A stretch of DNA of 64,000 nucleotides from Gnetum montanum. Lineage: Eukaryota; Streptophyta; Gnetopsida; Gnetales; Gnetaceae. Numbering within the stretch: the first letter of the stretch is position 1; each line of letters begins with the position of its first letter. Both the position numbers and the translations under genes were made by a program. Location: assembly GCA_015680685.1 (NCBI GenBank), contig MNCI01016355.1, forward strand, positions 26,372 through 90,371, given 5' to 3'. Below are positions 47,170 to 58,940 of this stretch, piece by piece. The notes under the pieces are model-generated. The model did no database searches. It was not told where the DNA came from and saw only the letters and a program-made list of their open reading frames with translations.

Positions 47170-50100
47170 TCATGACGGTTTAGATGTCTCTGTGTGAGGT
47201 AAAGATATTGGTCCTTTCGGAGAACCATCAGGACTCAACAACTGTGCTAATCTCTTTTTAGCAGCATATTGTCGATCGAAATGCTTCACCTACACAAATA
47301 GTTAAGTTTAAAGAAACATGGTCAAGGATAGAAACCTAGCAAAGAAAGCTACATCAATACATTATAAAGAAACCCAATTCAAAACACCATTCAAGTGCAA
47401 AGCCTCGTGAAACAAAGGACATTCAATATTGGAAATAGGACATAAGCATAGAGTGCCAAGAAAAAGGAAATAAAGCTATCCACAGTTAATCATATTAGAA
47501 ACACAATATGGAACGTTATTTTAGCCACACACAAAAAATGCTACATAATTTATGATGCTTTAAAATTTCCCAGCTTACCAGTGAGGTGTAGCCGATTGGT
47601 TAAGACTTCTTACTTGTATCTGACAAGAAAAAAGGTTTTTCTGAAACGGCATAATCTGATTCTGATGGACTGTGCTGTGACATGACTTTGAAGTACTTAT
47701 GAGTAGGTTTCCTCATTTTAACTTCTCTAGGACACTTCCTAAAAACAAAGTTTCCCCAAAGGACACTTGTTCAAGATGTCTGCCAGCATATGCGTTGCTT
47801 TACTCAACCAATTAGGGGTTAGGATTTCTCACAAGGGCTATCATGAAGCATAGGATTTATCCTATGCTCCTACTCTTCATTTTTACTATACCATTTTGCA
47901 GGAGTGAACATTGCCAGATTAAATAATTTTTAGTATCCACTTAAAGGCAACTCCATGTATAATTATTCTGTAGTGAAATTCATACAGAAGAAATCAAATA
48001 AGTTGAAGACCAAAAGCGACAGTGTCAAAGATAAGCATTAAGTGACATACAGAAAAGCCCTAACACCAAGCCTAAGTAGATGATACAAGACCCAAGAATC
48101 AATGAATCAATGCATCAATTATTCTAGAGATTATGATGATAACTGGTGATGGTACTTATTTCTAAAGATCTTTTTGCTTCAGCATTTATATTCTAAAATA
48201 TTCATATATAAACATGTATCAAAAAAGGTTGCTGAGAGATTAGATTCAGTAACATGGTTTGCAGATTCATCATAATTCTCTGTTAGCATTGAGGAATTAA
48301 GTGGGTATCTAGTGCTGCCCCATAACTGCCTAAAGAATTATCATAAGTCTCTCTCTCCAGCATTCATGCTATAGGACAAACATTTTAATATTTCTCACCG
48401 AAACTTGTTAGTCTTACATTGGATTTTAAAGCTTTTAATTCTAGATGAAAACATTGGATTGCATTGCTATCCATTAGATCAAAGAATTGCTCTCTAACGG
48501 TGAAAAACATATTGTTAGCTTCTAACATTAAAATACTTCTACGTCTCTCTCTCTCTCTAGAGTCGGCTTCGGCAAAAAGATCCGACACTCAAGGATGCCA
48601 TTCCAGATGTGATCTCGTGTTGGCGTAATCCAAAAAAGCTGCATTATTTGCTTGTTCGAAACAAGTTCAGGTGCTCGACCCCCACCCCCACTTCGGCTTG
48701 AACGAGTGGGGCCGGTTTAATTTTCCAAAGTTTGGCTATTTCCAAAGTTTAATTTTCCAAAGTTTGATTTTTACCGGATCTTTTAAATAGAGCACTTAGG
48801 CTCTCTTGGCAATGTACATTTCATCGAACAAAACATATTGAAGAGGGGTGCAACTCCCCGAAAACGTTTTGTGTTCGAAACATTGAAGTGTTCATGTCAT
48901 CTTTGAGCCTATTTCATCTTTTGTTCCATTAAGCATTCTTTCTTTCTATCTATGCTTTCCTCCAAATCCATTTCCTAACCGTACTTCCGCCTGCCACACA
49001 AGATTACCGCAAAATTTTTTCAACTAACAACCCTAAAAATTTTTGTCTATCTTGTTGCCAAACGGAAGATGAGCTCTGCGGATCAGCAATCGTTTGCTTT
49101 TGACCAACCGCCCCTTGCTGGTTCCCAGCAAGAGGTATCTTCAGGTCTCCCTACTAGCTCATCACAGAAGCATTCTCGCGTGCTAGACTCTCCACTGGAT
49201 CGAGAAAGGAACCCAACAATAGATCCCTCTCTCGGCAACCGACCAGCCAACGAGAATCCCTTTGGCTCCCTTGAAACTTTTTTAGAAGCTTTCACAAAGT
49301 CAAAGCAGGATGCCGATGATCTTCGATCACAACTTGCGGCATCGCAAAAACAATGTCATGAACTTCTACAGAAACTCTCCAAAGCTGGATTCGGCAATCC
49401 TGCCCCCTCCAACGATGCATCAGTTCCTCCAATTTTGGAAGAAATGATCAAAGCTGCTGCCAAGGGTTTTCGAAAACTCATCGAAGCCACTGATCGTGCG
49501 GAGCGGACGATGGCTCGAATCGAACAGCTACACGGTGAGAAATTATTGGTTCATAGTCTTAGGACGAAAGCTCCTAAATTGAAGGCATCATCTCCCAAGG
49601 GAGATGATCTCCTTCAACAAGAATTTTCTTCTTTGTAGGCTGAGCACAACTTTAGGCTTCAGGAAGCCTACGTTCATGTTGAATCCATTTCTGTTGACGA
49701 GCATCGACAACAGATGGATGCTTTTCCACACGATGCAATCCAGAAACTGGTTGAATGCATCTCAAGCATTCAATAGCCACCTGCTTTTCAGCAGGCACTA
49801 ATGCAAGCCTGCACCAAAAGAATGGAGGAAGCTTTCCTCAATGAACGTCTTCATTTTGACGTTGATAAGGAAGCTCGCAGGAGAGCACGAGAGTAGCAAC
49901 GTCGAGCTTTCCTGAAGCCTAAAGTTGCTGCTCTGGTGCTTTCCTGAGAGCTTCCTTATCAATGTTGAAATGAAGACGTTCATTGAGGAAAGCTTCCCCC
50001 ATTCTTTTGGTGCAGGCTTGCATTAGCGCCTGCTGAAAAGCAGGTGGCTATTGAATGCTTGAGATGCATTCAACCAGTTTCTGGATTGCATCGTGTGGAA

Positions 50101-53100
50101 AAGCATCCATCTGTTGTCGATGCTCGTCAACAGAAATGGATTCGGCACGAACGTAGGCTTCCTGAAGCCTAAAGTTGTGCTCAGCCTGCAAAGAAGAAAA
50201 TTCTTGTTGAAGGAGATCATCTCCCTTGGGAGATGATGCCTTCAATTTAGGAGCTTTCATCCTAAGACTATGAACCAACAATTTCTCACCATGTAGCTGT
50301 TCGATTCGAGCCTTCATCTGCTCCGCATGATCAGTGGCTGCGATGAGTTTTCGAAAACCCTTGGCAGCAGCTTTGATCATTTCTTCCAAAATTGGAGGAA
50401 CTTATGCATCGTTGGAGAGGGCAGGATTGCGGAATCCAGCTTTGGAGAGTTTCTGTAGAAGTTCATGACATTGTTTTTGCGATGCCGCAAGTTGTGATCG
50501 AAGATCATCAGCATCCCACTTTGACTTTGTGAAAGCTTCTAAGAAAGCTTCAAGGGAGCCAAAGGGATTCTCGCTGGCTGGTCGGTTGCTGAGAGAGGGA
50601 CCTGTTGTTGGGTTCCTTTCCCGATCCGGTGGAGAGTCCAGCACGCGAGAACGCTTCCGTGATGAGCTAGTAGGGAGACCTGAAGATACCTCTTGCTGGG
50701 AAGCAGCAAGGGGCAGTTGGTCAAAAGCAAACGATTGCCGATCCACAGAGCTCATCTTTCGTCTGGCAACAAGATAGACAAAAAATTTTAGGGTTGTTAG
50801 CTGAAAAAATTTTGCGGTGATCTTGTGCGGCAGGCAGAAGTACGGTTAGGAAATGGACTTAGAGGAAAGCAGAGATAGAAAGAAAGAATGCTTAATGGAA
50901 CAAAAGATGAAACAGGCTCAAAGATGACATGAACACTTCAACGCTTCGAACACAAAACGTTTTCGGGGAGTTGCACCCCTCTTCAGTATGTTTTCTTCGA
51001 TGAAATGTACATTGCCAAGAGAGCCTAAGTGCTCTATTTAAAAGATCCCCAACTTGACCGGTAAAAATCAAACTTTGGAAAATTAAACTTTGGAAAATTA
51101 AACCGGCCCCACTCGTTCAAGCCGAAGTGGGGGTGGGGGTCGAGCACCTGAACTTGTTTCGAACAAGCAAAGAATGCAGCTTTTTTGGATTACACCAGCA
51201 CGAGATCACATCTGAAATGGCGTCCTTGAGTGTCGGATCTTTTTGCCAAAGCCGACTCTAGAGAGAGAGAGACGTAGAAGTATTTTAATGTTAGAAGCTA
51301 ACAATATATTTTTCACCGTTAGAGAGCAATTCTTTGATCTAATGGATAGCAATGCAATCCAATGTTTTCATCTAGAATTAAAAGCTTTAAAATCCAATGT
51401 AAGACTAACAAGTTTCAGTGAGAAATATTAAAATGTTTGTCCTATAGCATGAATGCTGGAGAAATATGCATGGAAGAAGACTTGATTGCTTTTGTATAGT
51501 TTGTTAATTCCAAAAAAGGTCTACACATTGCACGCAACCATGTGTCTAAGCACAAATGTACCAAAACAATATATGATGTATACAAAGCCATGGAGCATGA
51601 CACATGGTCATAAATTTTTTTTGAAGCTCTTCCACAACAATTCTAGCTCTTCTCTATACATTGTACGGTCTTTACGATACTAAAGTTAGTGTATGTTGTT
51701 CCTGCCGCATCAGGTTGTTAACTTGCAAAAGAGAAATAAACAAGAAAAAAAAGTGCCATATCATTATTGCTCAATGTTAGCATAATTTCAGTATTTCACT
51801 CTAATGATAAAAAAATTAGGCTATATACCCATAAATTTAATTAAAGACCTATGGCTCTTTTGCAGGTGAAACAGTGATTAAACTATTGAATTAAAAATTC
51901 AACAAAATTTCACCCAAAGTTACCCAAAGCCATTTACAGCATAAAGATGAAAATCATAATGGAGCCAAGCCCATTTTATTGGGACAAGGCTAGGATGATG
52001 ATGAGATAAAAATCATAATGGGAAAGAAGCAAGCTATGGCTCAACTATTATAGGACTGTTAGTAAACATGATTCTAGGTATGATGGTAGGAGTCTAAATT
52101 TAAAGATAGGATAGTGTTCTTAAATCGTAATAGCTAGATAAAAGTGCTATCATAATAGTGTTCTTAAATTTTTAAAAATACAAATGGGAAAGAATCAAGC
52201 AAGATTATTTATCCTATCCAGCGTTACCCAAACTATTACAGCATACAAAGGTACCTCAAAGATTATATGGAGTGGAATGGAAGACTATTTCTTACCATTG
52301 CTTCCTGAATATTGAATCTTATGTTTCCATCCCCGTTGAAAAGGCAGGTAAATAATCTTGCTACTTCAAAAATGCCCATTTCTAGGTATGATGGTGAGAG
52401 CCTGAATTTGAAGATAGAATAGTGTTCCATAAAAAAAAAAAACAAAAACGGTAACATGCAAGGTCTGCTGAGTTTTATTTTGGCTTTTTTTTTTTAATTT
52501 TTAATTTCCATGTTAGAAATATTTCCAAAACTGTATAAAGTAAAAATTCATTCTGTAGAGCCACTCTAGAAATTTTGAATGTAATTTCATTATTCACATT
52601 TTCAAATATACAAGGGACCACCACTTGGAGTGATGATAAAGTGTCTGTTTCTCAAGTTGCAAGACTTGGGTTCGAGCCTGGGTGGAGCCACTTGAAAAAG
52701 GTTAGGCTTTCGCTTATCCACTGCCCTCTTAGGACCCTGCCTTGGCCAGATGAATGTTGGGACTTTGGGTGATGATCCTTTAGATTTCAAACGTACAACA
52801 GTAAATGCTTGTCCAATCTTCCCAGAGAAATGTATCAAGTATAAATACGATGATCAACAGAAAAATAGAGTGAACATGTCGAAATGTTACATTTCATCAT
52901 AGTTGGAATAAACTTGATAAGTCATTTTAGTACTTGATAGCAATTTACTTAGATTTTTAATGCTTGCAGTTAATTTTTTGTACTTACTACACACAAATAT
53001 TGGTAACAAGTAGAGAACCAAGTCAACCAACCATTGAAAATTATCACCAAATCATTTGGGCACCCTAACAGGTTAGCCTAACCATGATGATGACTACAAA

Positions 53101-53982
53101 AGAATAAGAGTACACAAGGGACATGCCTTGAGATCGCTTAATCATCCAAGATCCAAGATCCATAGCAGATGAACTATCGATATTCCCTACTACAATAATG
53201 ATTTCATTAGTCGAATGCATCTTGTGCAACATTTACAGTCTCATTCTCGAGCTTTAGAAATTTTATTCTGGGTCATTATACTTTTTAAAGGATGAGTCCC
53301 ACCCACATAAAGTCTTACCTAGTCGGTATTTTGTGCCCTCTGTGTGTGTGCCTATGTTTGTTCATTAATTATGATTCATGAACATCCTCAATTTAGGGAT
53401 TGATTTTAGTTAGCGAAGGCTACATTGAAGTGTCTAAAGATTTATCCAGATTCCTAGCAAAACCTCTTATAATTGAACTTAGATGCTAATTACTATATCC
53501 TTTAAGTACTTGGCAAAAAGAATAGAAAGGGGGCAAATCAGCTGGAAGGTACCAAAAATTCTTCCTAAGACAATCATGAAGAAAGAACAAGAAAAAAACA
53601 GACATACCCATGTGGATCGACATTTCTTGGCAAAATCAACTCTGGCAGCCTTGCATTCCTTGGGATAAAGCAGCCCAACATAAGCAGTCTCTGTTGGTTT
53701 ACTGTTGCAGTGTTTCTCCATACAAGTATAGAACTTGTCACGGGCCTGACAGTAAAAGAATCATAATAAAAATAATAGGCAAGCAAGCATTCAAAAAAAA
53801 AATGTTCGTTTTCATTTTTCAAAAACATAGAAATCTATGTATGTATCCAATGTTACAGAGTCGGGGAAAAGAACCTTGTAGCAAGCATCTCGCCCTGCTG
53901 CGAGAATATCTTTATGCACATCTGAATCGTCCCCGTCTTGCTCGGTTGAATTTTCCTGCTTCTTCCACCACCACCACCCCAT
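47170..53982 (-). CDS. COA6-like cytochrome c oxidase assembly factor, three exons
   Basis: Exon 1 53982-53875 (36 codons), exon 2 53745-53608 (46 codons), exon 3 47289-47170 (39 codons and TGA). All junctions are phase 0 with GT-AG introns of 129 and 6318 bases. The ATG is the first in frame: a TAA lies two codons upstream. The 121-residue product starts MGWWWWKKQENS. It has the COA6 signature: CYKARDKFYTC (C34, C44; CX9C), then KECKAARVDFAKKC (C67, C78; CX10C), then WVKHFDRQY. In the family these cysteines form two disulfides in the mitochondrial intermembrane space, where COA6 helps deliver copper to the CuA site of COX2. No stop, frameshift or lost cysteine is seen, so the gene is probably functional. 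Intron 2 contains a 3.1 kb palindrome and a SINE. The symbol is left empty because the plant orthologue name is not certain. Confidence 0.87.
47290..48353 (-). other. COA6-like intron 2, part downstream of the palindrome
   Basis: Non-coding. A short A-box-like GTGTAGCCGATTGGTTAAGAC at 47588 may be a SINE relic, but no B box follows. Confidence 0.5.
48782..48789 (+). promoter_or_regulatory. TATA-like box, left palindrome arm
   Basis: TTTAAATA about 280 bases before the ORF start at 49069; mirrored at 51042-51035 on minus in the right arm. Confidence 0.4.
49069..49900 (+). pseudogene. Left-arm ORF: unrecognised coiled-coil, gag-like protein
   Basis: Starts MSSADQQSFAFDQPPLAG. The N-terminal ~65 residues are serine/proline-rich and polar, then a heptad-like region (FLEAFTKSKQDADDLRSQLA, KQCHELLQKLSKAGF) and another helical block (EEMIKAAAKGFRKLIEATDR). 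A TAG at 49636 ends 189 codons; the right arm has CAG here. The frame then continues (AEHNFRLQEAYVHVES) with two more TAG codons to the palindrome centre. All three stops could be CAG-to-TAG changes. Usage and GC are more coding-like than the surroundings. Length and coiled coil would suit a structural protein of a mobile element, but I do not recognise the family. Confidence 0.5.
49924..50755 (-). pseudogene. Right-arm ORF, mirror copy of the left-arm ORF
   Basis: Read on minus from ATG at 50755 (MSSVDRQSFAFDQLPLAAS). A TAA at 50404-50402 (TCA in the left arm) ends 117 codons. The same frame goes on from 50389 to 50048 (MEEMIKAAAKGFRKLIAATD) through the position where the left arm has its first stop, so the arms are broken at different places. 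About 14 of the first 117 residues differ between the arms. Confidence 0.5.
51463..53607 (-). other. COA6-like intron 2, part upstream of the palindrome
   Basis: Non-coding, AT-rich; contains only the SINE at 52615-52785 and A/T runs. Confidence 0.6.
52615..52785 (+). mobile_element. tRNA-derived SINE
   Basis: Has a B box GGTTCGAGCCTGG (52669-52681) about 45 bases after an A-box-like GGAGTGATGATAAAGTG. The body is CCACTTGAAAAAGGTTAGGC, and it ends TGGGTGATGATCC. A second, older copy is at 40323-40484. In the intron of the COA6-like gene, opposite strand. Confidence 0.7.
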
Positions 53983-54740
53983 GAATCGTTATTTCTGGTT
54001 TTCCTCTGTCTCTCTCCTCCGGATTAGCTTAATCCTGCAATGTATCGCCCGATTGCGGGGCAAGTCAGCGGGCTGAGCAACAAAATTCCCAACGAAGGAT
54101 TTGCTGCCGAGAAATTGTTGCTAATCTGGAAACCATAAACAATTACCCAGTAAATCTGCACCTAAAGAGTGACCATTTTAGAATAATAGAAGGCCTCGTA
54201 TCTTAAGAGTAGAACTGATGGCTGTACGATGGTGAACTGATTTGTAGGGAAGAGATTGCCACTAAATGTTCCAGTAACGACACCTCAAAGAATAGTTATG
54301 TTTATGTTTCAATAGAGGAAAAACTACTGAAAATGTGTAACCTCAAAGAATAGTTACATCTCAATTGAGAGAAAATCTACTGAAAATGTGTAAACGAGGT
54401 GTTAATCGAGTAGTAGTATTTTAGATGTGTAATTTGTAATTGGTTCAATTTTGACATGTGTATTTTTTCATCATGAGAATTTAGTTCGAGAAAATGATGA
54501 TATTTATAATCATTATACCTTTATCCTTGGGAAAACAAATAACCTTTGGTTTTTTAATGTTTGATCTCCTTTAATGCAAATGCAACTTGCATTTTTAGTA
54601 TTTGATCTCCTTTCTACAATTTAATCTAGCAATTTTTTTATTTGAAGTCTCTCTTTTTTTTTTCTTTTCCTACAAATCTCTTTCTTTTCTACCTAACTTA
54701 CTTTAGTTGCAACATACAATCTAGTAAAATTTTTTTTAAA
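53983..54740 (-). promoter_or_regulatory. COA6-like 5' leader and upstream region
   Basis: Immediately upstream of the ATG is a GA-rich leader (GGAGGAGAGAGACAGAGGAAA on minus, ~54000-54020), preceded by GC-richer sequence to ~54110 and then AT-rich sequence. No clear TATA box. The promoter is inferred by position only. Confidence 0.4.
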
Positions 54741-54804
54741 GTCCAATTCAAGCAACCATAGTAATACTACTACTTATAGCAACCAATCAAGTGATCAAAA
54801 CAAG

Positions 54805-56721
54805 ATGAGGAAACAGAACCAAGAAACATGTAGAAACACTTATCAACAAAAAAGGAAAATAGTTGTAGGAGAAGAGGCTATAGACTCAACCATAGAATAT
54901 GATGATGAATGTGACATCTACCAATACGACCATTCAAAGGGCTATTACCTAGTCATGTTACATCTACAAGAGTTTGGGGTTTTTGCTTTGAAGCCCAAGT
55001 TCATGCAAAAGCAAATGCCTAGGAGATTACCTTACTCACAAGGTAATTATAAACAGTCCTACAATCAATTGTACTATTCTAGTGGGACTTATCAACCTCA
55101 ACACTACTATCAACTGCAGTGGCAAAACCCATAGTCATGGGGGAGGCCATCATCAAACTAGCAATACCCTTATTGCGAGTTAAACTTATATGAATACTAT
55201 GTTTGATGAATCATGTTTTTGCATGCTTTGATATCGGGTATCCGATATCGGAGCCTCGACATTAAATACCCAATGTCAAAGCCCAGGACACACTATCAGA
55301 TATTTGATATCATGGGGTATACGCCGGCCTACAAATATAGTGCTTGGGCTCACAGTTTGGATATGATAGTTTTTCATAGTTTTTGTCATAATAGCAAAGC
55401 TCTTGCAATTTGTTTTCTCCAAAGTTAGAATATTTTTGAGTGCCTGCAACAGGAGTCTAAGTGTGTACGGATCTTTGTTTGAACATTGATGTACCTAAGC
55501 ACAACGATGTGACAGGAATAAAAATGAACCCTTTTGACAATCCTTGTAGCACTAAGAATAGATTAATGCTTCCTTGATGCATTTAATCTTCATGCACTTT
55601 ACTTTCATGCATTTTAATTAAGCAATTAATTTTTAGTTGTTAGTGAACACAAGCACGATTACTTTGAGCATACATATAGCACTTGGTAACCCAGAAAAGT
55701 TTAACGTTTGGTAGCCCAATAGCACTATACGTGTTCAGGATGTGTTCAGGAAAGTGGACAGGTACTTGTGCTAGGCTAGCAAGGCAGTAAATGAATTAGG
55801 TCTTAAATTACTCTACCTTTCATTCTTGTTGTAGGTGATTAAATTTATAAAACATAAAATGATAAAAATCATGTATCTCAATTACACTTAAATCATATCC
55901 TCGAGCTTCAAAAGTGTTGTTGGGAAGACAACGAACTTTCTCAATGTCCATTTCACTTCCTAGAAGAACTAGTGCATTAGAGAACTATAGGTCCACGAAA
56001 TTCGACCGACTCGCATGTGAATGCGTTAGTGATTCATACGATTAGGCGTAGCGGTACCTTGCCACTCATCAATGTTCAACAACCTATATCTCCAAATGGT
56101 TCTACTTCCTCTACCTCAAATCACTACTACCACTCTCCTAAATATCATCAACCCACAACATCTCTTGTGGGATCACCATCTCGAACCTCTTATCCTCCGT
56201 CACATCCTTGATATTCCCACACTTTCCTCCAACACGTGACACCACCAACAACACAAGAAGAATTAATACCACAAACTTAATGGAAGAATGCCACATATGT
56301 TGTGAACATATAAGTAAATTATAATGTTTGTAGATCTCAACAAAAGACTCTGAAACATCCTTTCTTTAAGATAGTTTCCTTACATGGGCACAAAACTCAT
56401 AGACCTACTAACTCATCAAAACCTGCAAGAAGCCAATTTGGTGCAACACCCTTCTTCACAAAAACAATGTCTCCTAATCATGCGCAAAAGCCAACAACCA
56501 TCACCACTCTAACACAAGATGTAAAAGATGAACTTATCATTGTGGAGAGACAAGAAACTTCATGCATTACTAATAATTATAAAGAATGTAATTGTGGGCT
56601 AATAGTTCAAAGTGTTAATACAATCCCTATACCAATCCACAACGAGGTTCAAAAACAAGCGTGTGAGCTAAACCAAGTTTACATAATAGTCACTAAATCG
56701 AAAAAACATCGATTGGCTTGA
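54805..56721 (+). pseudogene. Element 6 gag C-terminal part, split by a solo LTR
   Basis: The frame 54805-55134 has the knuckle-like motif decayed (CDIYQYDHSKGYY), then LQEFGVFALKP and RRLPYSQGNYKQ. After the LTR the frame resumes with QPISPNGSTSSTSNHYYHSP, and a long frame at 56467-56721 belongs to the gag-protease spacer. Confidence 0.78.
55204..56071 (+). repeat. Solo LTR in element 6 gag
   Basis: 868 bases, TGATGAATC to CTCATCA, flanked by ATGTT at 55199-55203 and 56072-56076. U3 has GATATC-type palindromes at 55235-55312. No internal region, so it arose by recombination between two LTRs. Confidence 0.9.
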
Positions 56722-58940
56722 AAATGTGAATACAAAACCATTCCAAAAATGCATGGAAACATTCAACCCACTTATTAGCTCTTATCCCACCTATAAGCTT
56801 AGTCGTGGGGAAGATGCCCCATCTTGAATCAAGAATTAGTAAGTGCGTTTTACTTTTTTGTTTTACAATTTTTTATTTTTTTCCTATTTCTTTCAACATT
56901 TTCCAATTCTTAATATGTTTTTCATTTCTTGTTATTTCACTTTTCTTTATAATTTTCTTTTTTCTTAAGTTATTTTCTTTATGTGTTATGAATGTCTTCT
57001 ATGTTTTTGTTAATTAATATTGCCAGTCATGATGTAGAAGTCAACATTATGTGTTGGGTTTTTTTTTATGCTATCAAGATGATTGGGTAAATAATTGTGT
57101 AAAGCAGCGAGACCACCTCATCCATTTCTTCAATTCTTTGAGTAAAAGGTCTTTATCATGAACAAAATATGGTTCTTCTAACAGAAACTCATAATTAATT
57201 AATGATCATGGTACCTTGAAGAAAGAGGAAAAGACCAAGTGGAAATGGTAAAGAATGTGACCTCAAGGGAATTTGTTGTGTTCTCTTCTTAACTTCCTTC
57301 ATGTGGTTTATGACTACTCTAGAAACGTATCATCATTTCTTTGTCAACCAATAAATAGGAAGCTATGTCTTTGCCTGGTGTGGTTCCCATTAATTTTGAT
57401 TCGAAAAAAAATAATGGGAATTCAAAGCACACCCCTTAGACATAATAATGGACTACAAGCACTAGTTATGGGGCTAGAATGACATGTTACCCATGCCTAA
57501 AGGTACCTCTCTAACTAAGGCCCTTCTTTCCTTCTTCTCTTTTTGGAGTGATGATCATTCTTTGTTATTGTTGTGGACTCATGATGGTAGGCAGGAAGGA
57601 ACACATCAATGCAAGGTCACTGTTACTAGTATGGACTTGATTTGAAACTTGCACAAATAGGTATGCTAATCATTTTAATCACATTTGACACAAGAACCTA
57701 TTGCAAACATGGTAAAGTACTTTACATCCCAATCTCTACAATTCCTTCTTATCCCATTATTCACCTCATTGCTACATACAATTATGAGTCTCTTGGTTTT
57801 GTATAATATAGTGCAAAACTCCAACCAAGGTAGTTGTGTGTTGTTTGAAACAAAGGCATGATCTACATTTAACTTCTAAGGTGCCCACTAACATCTATAG
57901 AAGTGGTTATGCAAGAGCATTATGGAAAGAACCTACTTTGGGGAGGACCCACTTGCATAAATTTTGTTGATTATGGCTTTGAACTAAACCTCACATATTC
58001 TAAATCATCATTGATGTTTTCTCTGAATTTATGCATGATTTTGGGACTACTTCTCATAAATTTCAATTAATTTTTCCTACTTTTCTATTAAAATATCCAT
58101 CAAATTCAAAATTTATTGGCCATCTTCTAAATTAGACCTTTGGTTTTAATTGCTTAAAAATTTGTGCACTTTTGGAGTTACACTCATTAATCGTGGCGGC
58201 TATGGCTGTACTTTTTGAATTTTTTCTAACATCCTATTTTTAAACATTATGGTAACTAATAGTAATTAATCAAAATAATGTGAATAACTTTATGATTATA
58301 ATTACCTCATAGCCTTGTGAATAGTACTTTGTCATCACCTTGTGCTTAAGTGCTAACATTTTTTTAAGCTAAGTTAACTAAGGAATCCTAAAAGGGTTAA
58401 TTATCAAGGAAAATTTACCAAAATTAATGTCAATCCTTTGGTGATTGCAGGTGATGCTAAGGAGAGCCTAAGATAGAAGGTCTTTTGCAAAGTAAAGAAA
58501 TGAAGCCAAGAGAAGGACAAAGGAGGATATGCCCATGGACAAATAGTAGCACATACAAGGATTAAGGCCCAAACATCACATGTTTACTAGATCCATGAAA
58601 CGATGAGAAGAAATTTCAACTTATCCTTCAAGGATGTTTTGCATAAAAAAAGTATCAACATAACAATCAAGGTTGGAAGTCTACCACTACTAGCAACAAC
58701 AAGAAGATTCATCTTCAGTGGATTTTTTAAAGACTTATGCAATTTTGTAAACTTTAATATCTATCCACTCTTTTTGTCATTTTGTAATACATCCACTCAA
58801 ATAAAATTTTGTAATGCAGCACTCAAAGTCAATTAGTAGTTAGAGTCAATCAATAATTCCATACATTCCCAATTTTTGTAAAGAAAGCTTCGTTCTATTC
58901 TATTAACTTGAGGTAAAGTTTTTAGTTAGTCATGTAGGTA
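56722..58940 (+). other. Element 6 pol tail, 3' UTR and purine tract
   Basis: T-rich start, then the conserved hairpin TTCCCATTA...TAATGGGAA (57387-57415), the block at 57928-57952 (CCTACTTTGGGGAGGACCCA), and a decayed purine tract CATGTAGGTA at 58931-58940. Confidence 0.7.

Larger units (their letters stand above)
48354..51462. repeat. Giant near-perfect inverted repeat (palindrome) in COA6-like intron 2
   Basis: Left arm 48354-49900 (1547 bases), spacer 49901-49923 (23 bases), right arm 49924-51462 (1539 bases). The outermost pairing is TCTCCAG...CTGGAGA. Over the first ~300 bases of each arm I count about 3% mismatch, mainly C/T transitions, plus an indel in a CT run. Each arm has, from outside in, a non-coding zone, a TATA-like TTTAAATA, a ~280-base leader and a long ORF pointing to the centre. 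No target-site duplication was found at the edges. RNA crossing the whole unit from either strand would fold into a ~1.5 kb hairpin. Confidence 0.93.

Noticed and set aside
47588-47625. tRNA A-box-like sequence, possible tRNA gene or SINE
   Set aside because: No B box at the right distance and no cloverleaf; at most a relic.
48385-48588. 67-residue minus frame, with a mirror copy at 51243-51431
   Set aside because: Two copies only because it lies in both palindrome arms; no start context, no domain, and it faces away from the main ORF.
53610-53984. 124-residue plus-strand open frame
   Set aside because: Antisense of COA6-like exons 1 and 2 and intron 1; the minus strand explains the region with splice sites and a known motif.
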